NCBI GenBank assembly: GCA_002427745.1
Contig: DIYF01000020.1
Span: 1-14,289, forward strand
Length of the DNA stretch: 14,289 nucleotides
Direction: 5' to 3'
DNA from: Roseivirga sp. UBA6061
GTDB lineage: Bacteria; Bacteroidota; Bacteroidia; Cytophagales; Cyclobacteriaceae
Notes under the pieces: model-generated
Databases searched by the model: none
Told to the model about the DNA's origin: nothing
Seen by the model: the letters and a program-made list of their open reading frames with translations, nothing else
Translations under genes and position numbers: made by a program
Part shown: piece by piece, positions 7,257 to 14,289 of the stretch
Position numbering within the stretch: the stretch's first letter is position 1
Layout: each line of letters opens with the position of its first letter

Positions 7257-7481
7257 TCAAATACTGATCGTAGCGAAGGCTATTACAGAAATCAGAAACC
7301 ATTGAACAAAGCGTAATACTTTTGACAGGTTTTGTCGGGCAGCGTCATTCAGGGGGATGAGCTGAAACGTCATGTTCATGTTTTTCAGTCTGTTCATAGC
7401 AGTAGAGGTAAGTCGAGACTTAGAAATGAATACCTGGGTAGTCAATTCCAAGGATTCCCTATTATAACAGATTTCCACCAA
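7257..7481 (-). CDS. Doubtful small ORF with one C-terminal membrane helix
   Basis: An open frame of 74 codons, or 46 from an internal ATG. It encodes a polar N-terminal part and a single hydrophobic segment at the very C-terminus (VQWFLISVIAFATISI). It lies in the spacer between the TIR operon and the SYLF gene, on the same strand as both. There is no visible ribosome-binding site and no recognised family. It could be a small membrane protein or chance coding; the tail-anchored layout is its only real argument. Confidence 0.22.
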   Translation of the reverse strand: MVEICYNRESLELTTQVFISKSRLTSTAMNRLKNMNMTFQLIPLNDAARQNLSKVLRFVQWFLISVIAFATISI

Positions 7482-7616
7482 TTTTGTTCAATGGTCCGGG
7501 GATAATTATCGGCTAATTATCCAAGTACTTATAAGAAGTGTCTGAGAAATGTCTGTTTTATGCTATGAACTTAGCGGTTGGTCATATGACTTACCTTTAA
7601 AGTGATAGGTATACGG

Positions 7617-7686
7617 TGTCGCCTCCACCTGTCTGTGTGTACGAACCCCTTGTGGGTCAGTCGAGATGGTCGAAGCAGAGGCGACA
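7617..7686. repeat. REP-like imperfect palindromic element
   Basis: TGTCGCCTC (7617-7625) is matched by its exact inverse GAGGCGACA (7678-7686), enclosing about 52 bp. The enclosed sequence ends in TCGAGATGGTCGAAGC, which resembles the TCGAGcggaGTCGAAG arms of short interspersed palindromic repeats I recall from Bacteroidota genomes. The element sits between two minus-strand genes, where such repeats usually occur. It also shares CCTTGTGGG with the segment at 1-80. It has no coding capacity. Membership of a genomic repeat family is inferred from memory and this single copy. Confidence 0.35.
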
Positions 7687-7721
7687 GATATGCTTTGCTT
7701 TTAGCAGACAGGAACTTATGC

Positions 7722-8282
7722 CTAAAACTCACTTTTGGGAACAAATTTGAATTTCTGTCCTCCGACAGATGCTTCATACATAAGGCCTCCCTTGGCCATG
7801 GTAAAGACAGCCACTCCGTCAGTGTATTTGGCATCGGCAGAAACACCTGATTTCAGAGCTACTGCAGAGGCCTGTGCGGCAAACTGATATTTGTTATTAA
7901 TAAAACGGCCATAAGCATCGGCATCTTCAAAAAAGATCACTTCGCTGTATTCCTGACCACCAAACTGAAAGCCTACGGTAACCTGTGTCATTTTAGAACC
8001 TCCCTGCAGGCTGCCGCCTTTGTAAACCAGACCTTTGCCAGCGGCACCGCCAATGCCAATGCCTCCCTTGCCTATGGATGGGAAAACCGCATAACCGTAG
8101 GCCTCTGAGAAGAAAGAAGCGAGTGAGGGATCTGTTTTCTTGAAGGTAGCAATGGTTTTCTGTGCTTTGGCAGGGTCATACTTTTTCCTTTTCTTTTTTT
8201 GGGCAAGTGCATCAGTGCTGATGAGGCAGGTAAGCAGTGCAGAAAAAAGGAGGGTAGCGATTCTCAGTGATTTCGTCTTCAT
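7722..8282 (-). CDS. Secreted SYLF/Ysc84-domain (lipid-binding type) protein
   Basis: A 186-residue protein with a signal peptide (residues 1-27, basic start, hydrophobic core, cleavage after ALA), followed by a strongly basic linker (QKKKRKKYDP). The rest is a SYLF (Ysc84, formerly DUF500) domain: FFSEAYGYAVFPSIGKGGIGIGGA at about 57-80, GLVYKGG, a TVGFQFGGQEYSEVIFFED block around 106-125, and a C-terminal GVAVFTMAKGGLMYEASVGGQKF. Eukaryotic SYLF domains bind phosphoinositides; the bacterial versions are small exported proteins of undefined role. The ATG at 8280-8282 gives the complete signal peptide. It is apparently monocistronic, separated from the next upstream gene by a terminator. Family assignment is firm; biological role is unknown. 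Confidence 0.9.
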   Translation of the reverse strand: MKTKSLRIATLLFSALLTCLISTDALAQKKKRKKYDPAKAQKTIATFKKTDPSLASFFSEAYGYAVFPSIGKGGIGIGGAAGKGLVYKGGSLQGGSKMTQVTVGFQFGGQEYSEVIFFEDADAYGRFINNKYQFAAQASAVALKSGVSADAKYTDGVAVFTMAKGGLMYEASVGGQKFKFVPKSEF

Positions 8283-8573
8283 GTATTTCGAGTGTATTTA
8301 ATATGGCAGGCCGAAGGGCCCTTGTTTGTTCATTGCAAAGAACGAAGAGTCAGCGGGTTTTGGTACAAAAAAATCCTTGCCATCAGACAAGGATTCTCTC
8401 GTTATTTAAATCAATGTAGTTCCTTAATGTATAGTGTATTGGTGGTACACGCCTACCTTGTTACAAGAGTTGAACCAATGCCCTCAAATGCGGTTTTGAG
8501 CGGTTTATTACTGTAAAGCTGTCTTTATTTTGGATTGTTTTCCCAAAACGGGATGTCTGCCTGTGTGCATAAG
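8283..8573. other. Intergenic region between the SYLF and T9SS genes
   Basis: No supported gene lies here. The region holds the terminator at 8367-8395 and a weaker inverted repeat, CTCAAA/TTTGAG (8483-8488 and 8495-8500), of unknown meaning. The SYLF promoter should lie between 8283 and about 8366, but no clear Bacteroidota promoter consensus was found. Confidence 0.5.
8367..8395 (-). terminator. Intrinsic terminator, minus strand
   Basis: Read on the minus strand, AATCCTTG pairs perfectly with CAAGGATT across an 8-nt loop, and the stem runs into seven consecutive T residues. It lies about 180 bp after the stop of the T9SS-exported protein and just upstream of the SYLF gene, so it should end the former's transcript and insulate the latter. 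Confidence 0.7.
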
Positions 8574-9698
8574 TCAGCGAAGCCAGATTTTACCTGCACC
8601 CTTAAACTGACCTTTGCAGGTAAGTCGATAGAAATACAGGCCTGTTCCCGGCAGCTCTCTTCTGTAAATATGAGTTTCCTGTGAATGGGGTGTAATCCTC
8701 TTTACAGTCCTGCCGGACGGATCGATAATGGTAAGCAGATAGGATTCCGGAGAGGAGCTATTGATGGTCAGCAGGGTATTCGAATCGAAATAGGTGGGGG
8801 CCAGGCTATATTCTTCAGGTTCTGATGGCATCGTCACCCGAATGATTTCGGAAAAGGCAAAAGTGCCATTAAAATCAATCTGTTTAAGCCTGTAATAGTT
8901 GATTCCGGCAAGAGGAGAGAGGTCTGTGAATGAGTATGTGATGTTTTCTGTACTGTTGTTATTACCTGCTACAAAACCGATGGTCTCAAAAGTAGCTCCT
9001 TCATGGCTGCGTTGAATTTCAAAGTGGCTGTTACCTTCCTCCCAGCTGGTTTCCCAGGAGAGCTTTGTGTGGCGATCCTCAGATCTGCCGGAAAAGTGTG
9101 TGAGCTTTACTGGTAAGGGGATTTCGAAATACACGGTAATCCGAATGTGGTCTATGTTAGGTACGGCTGCGCCACCACCTCCACCTACTCTTCGGGCACT
9201 GATGGCAATACCAAAATCTGAGGCATTGATATCTGAAGGGGTCCAGGTTTCGCCCCACAGGTCATTGCTGGCTCCGTAAAGGGTATAGCTATTAGTGTCC
9301 GTGTTAGGCCAGTTGGCATTATCGCTTTGATCGGTAGTTCCTATACTTCCTCCCTTGACTATCCTTACCTGGTTGTCTTTTACTTTATCGCCAATCTTCT
9401 CAATTTCCACTTCAATACCCACAATGGTATTAGAAGCACCTATGCTAAAGCCAAAATTGGTGAGCCGAAGATAATCTGTAAAGTCGCCATTAGAGCTCAA
9501 AGAGGCGGAGGCATAACTGTTATCCGAAGAAAGAGCATTGCCGGTATTAGACCAGGTAGCTGAGGAGCCGCTAAGGCTTACATTGGCGCTGGTAGAAGCG
9601 CTTAAAGGACCTTCGGTGGATTGACCAAATCCAGTAGTGGTGAAAGAAATGATACCCGCAAAGACAACGGGTAACAGCAACCGGTGAGTAGATGGCAT
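8574..9698 (-). CDS. Secreted protein with T9SS type A C-terminal sorting domain
   Basis: A 374-residue exported protein. An N-terminal signal peptide (about 1-25, ending TTGFGQ) is followed by a Ser/Asn/Thr-rich beta-sandwich-like domain (about 30-193) containing a Gly run (RRVGGGGGA). Next, LPVKLTHFSGR at about 195 opens the fibronectin-like module that often precedes the sorting signal in Bacteroidota (KLSWETSWEEGNSHFEIQRS, then INYYRLKQIDFNG). The last 75 or so residues form the type IX secretion C-terminal domain, with YLLTIIDPSGRTVKRI and LPGTGLYFYRL. The protein should cross the outer membrane through the T9SS and be released or anchored at the surface. No catalytic motif is visible, so adhesion or matrix roles are possible but unproven. 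It is divergently oriented from the phosphorylase gene. Confidence 0.9.
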   Translation of the reverse strand: MPSTHRLLLPVVFAGIISFTTTGFGQSTEGPLSASTSANVSLSGSSATWSNTGNALSSDNSYASASLSSNGDFTDYLRLTNFGFSIGASNTIVGIEVEIEKIGDKVKDNQVRIVKGGSIGTTDQSDNANWPNTDTNSYTLYGASNDLWGETWTPSDINASDFGIAISARRVGGGGGAAVPNIDHIRITVYFEIPLPVKLTHFSGRSEDRHTKLSWETSWEEGNSHFEIQRSHEGATFETIGFVAGNNNSTENITYSFTDLSPLAGINYYRLKQIDFNGTFAFSEIIRVTMPSEPEEYSLAPTYFDSNTLLTINSSSPESYLLTIIDPSGRTVKRITPHSQETHIYRRELPGTGLYFYRLTCKGQFKGAGKIWLR

Positions 9699-9994
9699 AT
9701 CGCCAAAACTAGCAAATGTCAGTTTTTATTTAATGTGTTATTTGTGAAAATAATGTTGTTAAAATGTGAATAACAATAAAATGTGTTTGAAAAACGGATT
9801 AAAATTTTGTTTATAATAAAAAATAATAACGAAATGTAAGGAGTGCTTGAGACAAAGAGTTGACAGTTCCCGGGGCAAAATGTTGTCTGGTGAGACACAA
9901 ACGTTTGCATGAAACTTTTGAGCTGTCATCGTATAAGTGGATGCATGAACCTTTATTTTTGAGGGCTTTTTTTAAGGCGTTGAAAAACAAGAAT
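9699..9994. promoter_or_regulatory. AT-rich divergent intergenic region
   Basis: About 300 bp separate the divergent T9SS and phosphorylase genes. Positions 9720-9840 are extremely A/T-rich, which suits promoters firing both ways. A TAGTTTTG element, fitting the Bacteroidota -7 consensus TAnnTTTG, lies on the minus strand at 9704-9711, but it is only a few bases from the T9SS start codon and lacks an upstream TTTG. A frame open from 9860 extends the phosphorylase N-terminally, but those residues look non-native. Confidence 0.4.
9898..9907. promoter_or_regulatory. LacI-type palindrome upstream of alpha-glucan phosphorylase
   Basis: CAAACGTTTG is a perfect 10-bp palindrome with a central CG, the form favoured by LacI/GalR-family repressors of sugar metabolism. 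It sits about 90 bp before the phosphorylase ATG. No regulator gene of that family is in the window. Operator function is inferred from form and location only. Confidence 0.35.
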
Positions 9995-11638
9995 ATGAAA
10001 TTCAAACACCCCTATAAATTTGGCAAGGGCTATGAGAAGCCGGTAGCTTACTTCTCAATGGAGTTTGCTATTGACCAGCCTTTGAAAATATACTCTGGCG
10101 GGCTCGGCTTTTTGGCAGGGTCGCATATGCGTAGTGCCTATGATCTGAAACAGAATATGGTAGGTATCGGTATTCTGTGGAAGTACGGTTATTACGATCA
10201 GGTAAGGAAGCATAATAATGAGTTGGATGTATTGTGGCAGGAGCGTCATTACAACTTTCTGGAGGACACCCAAATTGAGCTTGAGATCAGTGTAAACAAT
10301 CATCCTGTAAAGGTGAAGGTGTTTTACCTGCCTCCGAATGTCTTTGGCAATGCGCCACTTTTCCTGCTTTCTACAGACCATCCGGAAAACGACCACCTGG
10401 CTCAGACGATTACCCATAAACTCTACGATAATAACATCTCTACCAGAATTGCCCAGTATATATTATTAGGAGTAGGAGGAGCTAAACTGCTGGATGCTAT
10501 CGGGCACAAGGTAGACCTCTACCACTTCAATGAGGCACATGCATTGCCTGCTGCTTTTAAGCTTTACGAAAAACTGGGAGACCTGAATAAGGTACGTGAG
10601 AAGGTAGTGTTTACCACACATACGCCTGTAAAGGCAGGTAACGAGGTAAACGATCCGCACTTCCTGCACAAACTGGGCTTCTTCAATGGCTTTTCCATTA
10701 AAGAAATAGAGGAGCTGGTGGGCTTCGAAAACGGTATGTTCAATCATACACTGGCAGCCCTGCGCATGTCTAAAAAGTCCAATGCTGTTTCTAAAAAACA
10801 CCAGCAGGTATCTGCTGAAATGTGGGGTGGCTTTGAAGATATCTGCGAGATCATTCCTATTACGAACGCCCAGAACAAGGCCTACTGGACGGATAAGGAT
10901 ATCCTGAAGGCGAGCGAAAAGAAGGACATAAAGAAATTTACAAAACGCAAAAAGGAGATGAAGCAGGAGCTTTTTGATCTGGTAGCAGACCAGACCGGAA
11001 AGATTTTTGACCCTAATGTGCTGACTGTTGTATGGGCCAGGCGATTTGCAGGTTATAAGCGTGCTGACCTGATTGCCCGTGATGTGGAGCGTTTTGAAAG
11101 ACTGTTAAATAACAAGGGCTATCCCGTGCAGATCATCTGGGCCGGTAAGCCTTACCCACTGGACCATTCCGCGGTGAGTACTTTTAACTGGCTGGTGCAT
11201 TTCACCAGAAAATACCACAATGCTACAGTATTGACAGGTTATGAACTTGGCCTTTCTGCCTTGATGAAAAAGGGAAGCGATGTGTGGCTGAACAACCCAC
11301 GTATTCCACTGGAAGCCTCAGGTACATCGGGCATGACTGCTGCTATGAATGGTTCTCTTAACTTTTCTACCAATGATGGCTGGATTCTAGAGTTTGGCGA
11401 GCACGGTGTGAACAGCTTTGTAATTCCTGAAGTGGATACCGCTTTGCCGGAAGGCGAGCAGGACCAGCAGGACGCTGATCATATGATGCGCATTATGGAA
11501 GAAGAGATGGTGCCGATGTATTATCAGGACCACGATAAATGGGTTGAGATGAACTGGCAGAGTATGGCAGATGTAGACAATTATTTCAAAGCCTCCCGTA
11601 TGGCGGATGAGTACTACAAAAAACTGTACAATTTCTGA
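9995..11638 (+). CDS. glgP: Alpha-glucan (glycogen/maltodextrin) phosphorylase family protein, GT35 short form
   Basis: A 547-residue cytosolic protein from the ATG at 9995. The family's usual N-terminus (MKFKHPYKF, then VAYFSMEFA) begins here, so the open codons upstream to 9860 are not counted. Family blocks are plentiful: YSGGLGFLAGSH near 35-46, WKYGYYDQV, YHFNEAHALPAAF near 175, TTHTPVKAGNEV near 206, WARRFAGYKRADLI near 346, IWAGKPYPLDH, and PLEASGTSGM near 440. Such enzymes release glucose-1-phosphate from alpha-1,4-glucans using pyridoxal phosphate. The odd point is Thr448: the block reads SGTSGMTAAMNG, where phosphorylases normally have the PLP-binding lysine (GTSGMKAALNG). Catalysis by the standard mechanism is therefore uncertain, and this may be a divergent Bacteroidota subgroup. 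It is a single gene with a strong terminator and a possible LacI-type operator. Confidence 0.88.
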   Translation: MKFKHPYKFGKGYEKPVAYFSMEFAIDQPLKIYSGGLGFLAGSHMRSAYDLKQNMVGIGILWKYGYYDQVRKHNNELDVLWQERHYNFLEDTQIELEISVNNHPVKVKVFYLPPNVFGNAPLFLLSTDHPENDHLAQTITHKLYDNNISTRIAQYILLGVGGAKLLDAIGHKVDLYHFNEAHALPAAFKLYEKLGDLNKVREKVVFTTHTPVKAGNEVNDPHFLHKLGFFNGFSIKEIEELVGFENGMFNHTLAALRMSKKSNAVSKKHQQVSAEMWGGFEDICEIIPITNAQNKAYWTDKDILKASEKKDIKKFTKRKKEMKQELFDLVADQTGKIFDPNVLTVVWARRFAGYKRADLIARDVERFERLLNNKGYPVQIIWAGKPYPLDHSAVSTFNWLVHFTRKYHNATVLTGYELGLSALMKKGSDVWLNNPRIPLEASGTSGMTAAMNGSLNFSTNDGWILEFGEHGVNSFVIPEVDTALPEGEQDQQDADHMMRIMEEEMVPMYYQDHDKWVEMNWQSMADVDNYFKASRMADEYYKKLYNF

Positions 11639-11683
11639 TTGAAACCCTGAAGGTGCCCTGAAAGCGGGCGGAGATATTTAAGA

Positions 11684-11716
11684 AGGGGCTTAAATCTGAT
11701 TTAAGCCCCTTTTTTT
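11684..11716 (+). terminator. Strong intrinsic terminator between convergent genes
   Basis: AGGGGCTTAAAT (11684-11695) pairs perfectly with ATTTAAGCCCCT (11699-11710) across a 3-nt loop and is followed by six T residues, ending the phosphorylase transcript. The T-tract overlaps the stop codon of the convergent serine hydrolase. On the minus strand the stem is preceded by an A-run and followed by TTCTTAAA, so it may also work, less efficiently, in the other direction. Confidence 0.88.
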
Positions 11717-12890
11717 ATTTGCTCAGGTTGAGCACCATCTCCCGGAAACTATCAAAGTTGTCATTGGGACCGTTATGGCTCTCATGACTGATCATTCTGA
11801 TAGCCACGATATCCTGCAGGGGATCCACAATGATCATGTTGCCGAGATAGCCATCAGCCCGATAGGTCACCTTACCGGAGTACGCTCTTTTTCTAAGGTC
11901 GATTGGCTTGTCACCTATGGCTTCGTTGATTTCCAGAAAGCCCTGAGGACCGAATACCTCTGCGAGCTTTTGCCGGAACTCCCCGGAAGTCGCATAAGAG
12001 CCTTTGAGTTGCTTCACCTTTTCAATGAACTGAGGGGATAACGCTGCCAGCTCCATTTTTTCAATGATCTCATCATCCACAATGGAGGTGGTGTTTTCGT
12101 AATCAAGCCACCAGAGTATGCCATAGCTCTGGTACTTCTTACCTGGTGTGATGACCAGGTCAGTCATTTTTTCTGATATAATCTGTTGCCCTTTATACCT
12201 GCCTTTGTTTAGCAGAAGAAGCCCGATCTTTGCAAAGTCGGAAGGCCTGATCTGGCAGCCTGCCATCACATGGGCGTTGCCCGCTTCATCGTGGCTCCAG
12301 GTATAGTCCGTAATGCCCAGTGGCTTGAAAAGTCTTTCTCCTATATATTGATCCATGGGTTTGCCGGTAGCTTTTCTGATGACACCGGCCATCAGGTTCA
12401 GCGCTTTGTTATTATAGCTGAATACCTCACCGGGAGCAGTTGTCAGTTCGGCCGTCAGTGCCAGCTGCACGAAATCGCGACTGGGATAAATTTCAGTAGT
12501 GGCGTTCATGACGTTTTGGATGCCTGAGGTCATGTGCACCAGATGTTTGACGGTGATATGCTGTTTTTGTCCCTGCTTCCACTCGGGGAAAAAACGGTGA
12601 ACCGGTGTGTCAAGACTTTCAAAGACTCCGTCAGAAAGCAGACAGGCAACCGCCAGGCCTACGATGCTTTTGGTGGCTGACATGGCTTCTATTTTGGTTT
12701 CAGGCTTGCCTATACCGAAGTACTTCTCTGTGATCAGCTTGTTGTTTTGGTAGACTATCAGGGCTTCGGAATGTGAGGCCTCGGCTCCTGTAATGAGTTG
12801 TTTGAGCTTCTGAGGGTTAACAGGCTTCTGAGCAAAGACAGTGAGCTGCACTCCCAGTAGAATGATGATGTAAAATAAGTTTTTGTACAT
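11715..12890 (-). CDS. Secreted serine hydrolase, beta-lactamase/class C PBP family
   Basis: A 391-residue protein with an N-terminal signal peptide (about 1-20, ending VFA before QKPV). The beta-lactamase/transpeptidase-like fold is shown by the nucleophile motif SATK (Ser71, Lys74), the downstream HLVHMTSGI block (116-124), the YNN motif (159-161, second catalytic tyrosine) and GVIRKATGKPMDQYIGERLFKPLGI, typical of the family. A helical insertion occupies about 265-340, before YRADGYLGNMIIVDP, where the KTG-like third motif is replaced by a Gly-rich segment. That is common in esterase or peptidase members rather than true AmpC enzymes. The protein should be periplasmic or lipid-free secreted; the substrate could be an ester, a D-amino-acid peptide or a cell-wall fragment. 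It follows a membrane AraC regulator on the same strand, 95 bp away, which probably controls it. A resistance role is not supported. Confidence 0.9.
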   Translation of the reverse strand: MYKNLFYIIILLGVQLTVFAQKPVNPQKLKQLITGAEASHSEALIVYQNNKLITEKYFGIGKPETKIEAMSATKSIVGLAVACLLSDGVFESLDTPVHRFFPEWKQGQKQHITVKHLVHMTSGIQNVMNATTEIYPSRDFVQLALTAELTTAPGEVFSYNNKALNLMAGVIRKATGKPMDQYIGERLFKPLGITDYTWSHDEAGNAHVMAGCQIRPSDFAKIGLLLLNKGRYKGQQIISEKMTDLVITPGKKYQSYGILWWLDYENTTSIVDDEIIEKMELAALSPQFIEKVKQLKGSYATSGEFRQKLAEVFGPQGFLEINEAIGDKPIDLRKRAYSGKVTYRADGYLGNMIIVDPLQDIVAIRMISHESHNGPNDNFDSFREMVLNLSK

Positions 12891-12964
12891 ATGATGTTGT
12901 TTTCAGATATGCACAAAGAGACGGATTTTCAGTGCTGGCGGCCTGAATAAGAGGATGTAAGATA

Positions 12965-12984
12965 TTACACTGGATGCAGTGCAA
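12965..12984 (-). other. Hairpin directly after the AraC regulator stop codon
   Basis: On the minus strand TTGCACTG pairs with CAGTGTAA across a 4-nt loop (eight pairs, one G-U wobble), starting one base after the regulator's stop codon. No T-tract follows, so termination would be weak. It may attenuate read-through into the hydrolase gene or protect the 3' end of the message. Confidence 0.3.
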
Positions 12985-12985
12985 T

Positions 12986-14089
12986 CTATTTTTGGGATTT
13001 TACCTGCTTTACAAAGGCGGAAGGAGTCATGCTCCTGGTTCTTTTTACATAACGGTAAAAAGAGACATAGTTGGTGAAGCCGCATGTCTCCACCAGGTGA
13101 TCCAGAGAATAGGTCTGATCCTCCTCGTTCCGGATTCGTTCGCTCAGGGCTTCCATTCGTTGTGAATTGATAAAGTCATAGAAGTTCAACCGAAAGCCCC
13201 GGTTGATCACTGCCGATAGCTCAGATCGGCTCCAGCCTATTTGCTCCGACAGATGGTTTAAAGTAAGGTCGTTGTTAAGGTGAGGCTGGTGTGTTTTAAC
13301 AAAGCTGAGCAAAGTATCCCGCTTCAGGGTGATGTCCTGATCGGGTTTGTCTGGTTTCCCGGGCTTTTGTGCTGTTTTCTTGTCTTCCGTACTGAGTACA
13401 AGAGAAATTAGCAATACATGACTGATCATGGAGAAAATAACAGAAGCCCCTTTCGTGATCATGCCGGCTGTCTGGTCAGGTAAATCAAAGTACTGAACTG
13501 AGAGAATAAGGGGGATGACGAAGAGGGCAAAGCCGGAAATGGCCACTGCCCGGCCGGATAGTTTTTGCCACTCAAGTGTATTTTTCGAGTACTCGTTTTC
13601 CAGGGCTTCAGACTGCGCCTTGTGAGTTCTGAAAATAAAGAACTGGTAGAGAGCAAAGTACCCGAAATAGAAAAGAACAAGCCATAGCGGGTCTTGTACG
13701 TCTTCCTGATGAAACATAGCCAGCTTATCCCGGGGCTTCATCATAAAGGTGGGGATCATCAACATAAAGTTGAGAACAGGTACGATGAGGTGAGGCCAGT
13801 ATCTGGTTTGTTTGCCCGTCAGAGCATTTTGGTAGAAGTGCAGGGCGGGCTGTATCACAAAGAGCAGTGGTGTGCTCATAAAGAGCAGGTAAGGAAACTC
13901 ATCAACAAGGCCGGAGTTGCGAATGATGCTTTCGGAGACTATGATCGCAATACATGCATTCAAAGTGAGGAACCAGCCTCTGGCAGCCAGATTGCCTCTG
14001 AACTTGCCGGAGAACAGCGTGAAGAAGGCTGTCAGGGCCAGGTTAACCAGAGAGGCTGAGAGTAGTAAGGAGGACCAGTCGAAACGCAA
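12986..14089 (-). CDS. Seven-helix membrane AraC-family transcriptional regulator
   Basis: A 367-residue protein. Seven hydrophobic segments are visible at about 6-26, 38-57, 66-87, 100-117, 133-153, 179-198 and 210-232, followed by a Lys/Pro-rich linker (about 235-252). The last 110 residues form an AraC/XylS double helix-turn-helix: LTLNHLSEQIGWSRSELSAVI (first HTH, about 276-296), NFYDFINSQRMEAL, and YSLDHLVETCGFTNYVSFYRYVKRTRSMTPSAF (second HTH with the GFTNYVSFYRYVK signature). Such proteins sense a ligand through the membrane part and bind DNA while tethered. The start is a TTG (14087-14089); an in-frame stop lies a few codons upstream and the next ATG would delete two helices, so TTG is the best choice. 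The following serine hydrolase is its probable target (inference). Confidence 0.88.
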   Translation of the reverse strand: MRFDWSSLLLSASLVNLALTAFFTLFSGKFRGNLAARGWFLTLNACIAIIVSESIIRNSGLVDEFPYLLFMSTPLLFVIQPALHFYQNALTGKQTRYWPHLIVPVLNFMLMIPTFMMKPRDKLAMFHQEDVQDPLWLVLFYFGYFALYQFFIFRTHKAQSEALENEYSKNTLEWQKLSGRAVAISGFALFVIPLILSVQYFDLPDQTAGMITKGASVIFSMISHVLLISLVLSTEDKKTAQKPGKPDKPDQDITLKRDTLLSFVKTHQPHLNNDLTLNHLSEQIGWSRSELSAVINRGFRLNFYDFINSQRMEALSERIRNEEDQTYSLDHLVETCGFTNYVSFYRYVKRTRSMTPSAFVKQVKSQK

Positions 14090-14262
14090 AAAGTACCTTT
14101 GTTTGTTGGTAAGTGGAGGCTAAACTAGTGATTAAGCACAGGTTTTACTAAACCCTTTTTCTCTCTTGTACGGAGAGGCGAAATCTTAAAAGGCTGTGAT
14201 AATTTTTGTAGGCAAAGAGGGTAGTGGAATCGTGTTATTTTATTATTCTTGCAGACACAAAA
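14090..14262. other. Intergenic region between AraC regulator and tRNA
   Basis: No gene is seen. The divergent promoters of the regulator (minus) and the tRNA (plus) should lie here. TATTCTTG (14244-14251) is one mismatch from the Bacteroidota -7 consensus TAnnTTTG and is suitably placed before the tRNA, but no matching -33 TTTG is found at normal spacing. Confidence 0.4.
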
Positions 14263-14289
14263 GGGGTATTAGCTCAGTTGGTTTAGAGC
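14263..14289 (+). tRNA. tRNA gene, 5' part only, cut by the window end
   Basis: The sequence gives the 5' acceptor strand GGGGTAT (14263-14269), the invariant TA at positions 8-9, and a D-arm with stem GCTC/GAGC closing the loop AGTTGGTTTA. That is a standard tRNA 5' third. The anticodon lies beyond the window, so the identity is unknown; Ala, Ile and Val tRNAs often begin in a similar way. Confidence 0.88.

Noticed and set aside
7571..7846. Minus-strand frame overlapping the end of the SYLF gene and the REP-like repeat
   Set aside because: It is out of frame with the SYLF protein, has an unnatural composition and runs through the repeat.
9847..9912. Leader peptide before the phosphorylase starting at a TTG after GGAG
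   Set aside because: It is a very short frame with no codon pattern or attenuator hairpin to support translation.
9860..9994. N-terminal extension of the phosphorylase by 45 residues
   Set aside because: The family starts at the MKFKHPYKF position; the upstream residues look like untranslated leader, and the LacI-type palindrome lies within them.
12270..12527. Plus-strand open frame within the serine hydrolase gene
   Set aside because: It is antisense to a clearly functional gene with catalytic motifs and shows no independent features.
1..14289. CRISPR array, insertion sequence or phage genes
   Set aside because: No regularly spaced repeats, transposase, integrase or phage structural proteins were seen.

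Overview
The window looks like chromosomal DNA of a Bacteroidota bacterium, probably a Cytophagales-type marine or soil species. The clues are a secreted protein with a type IX secretion C-terminal domain, a short-form alpha-glucan phosphorylase of the kind common in that phylum, a seven-helix membrane AraC regulator, moderate G+C with A/T-rich intergenic DNA, and start sites that mostly lack a Shine-Dalgarno sequence. This is inferred from protein family signatures; no taxonomic search was possible.

Left half (81-7021, all minus strand): six tightly packed genes that read as one operon, transcribed right to left. In order they encode a TIR-domain protein with a short Gly/Asn/Asp-rich tail; a MotA/TolQ/ExbB-like membrane channel subunit resembling ZorA; a MotB/OmpA-like peptidoglycan-binding partner resembling ZorB; a helical protein of no recognised family; a soluble protein with an SPFH/band-7-like domain; and a large protein with a low-complexity N-terminus, a degenerate P-loop (pseudo-STAND-like) region and a long helical C-terminus. 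Gaps are 2-29 bp, with one 8-bp overlap. This is the most interesting part of the window. It looks like a Zorya-like, ion-driven, envelope-anchored immune system in which the usual ZorC/D, ZorE or ZorF/G genes are replaced by SPFH and pseudo-STAND genes, with a TIR protein as the likely effector. I do not recognise this gene combination as a named system. Its defence role is inference from the domains.

Middle (7022-9994): a roughly 700-bp spacer holds a 20-bp-phased direct repeat upstream of the operon, a doubtful small membrane ORF and a REP-like inverted repeat. Next come a secreted SYLF/Ysc84 lipid-binding-type protein and a T9SS-exported protein, both minus strand, with an intrinsic terminator between them.

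Right half: a plus-strand alpha-glucan phosphorylase is preceded by a LacI-type palindrome and ends in a strong terminator shared with a convergent minus-strand secreted serine hydrolase. Behind the hydrolase, on the same strand, lies the membrane AraC regulator, its likely regulator. The window ends inside the 5' part of a plus-strand tRNA gene.
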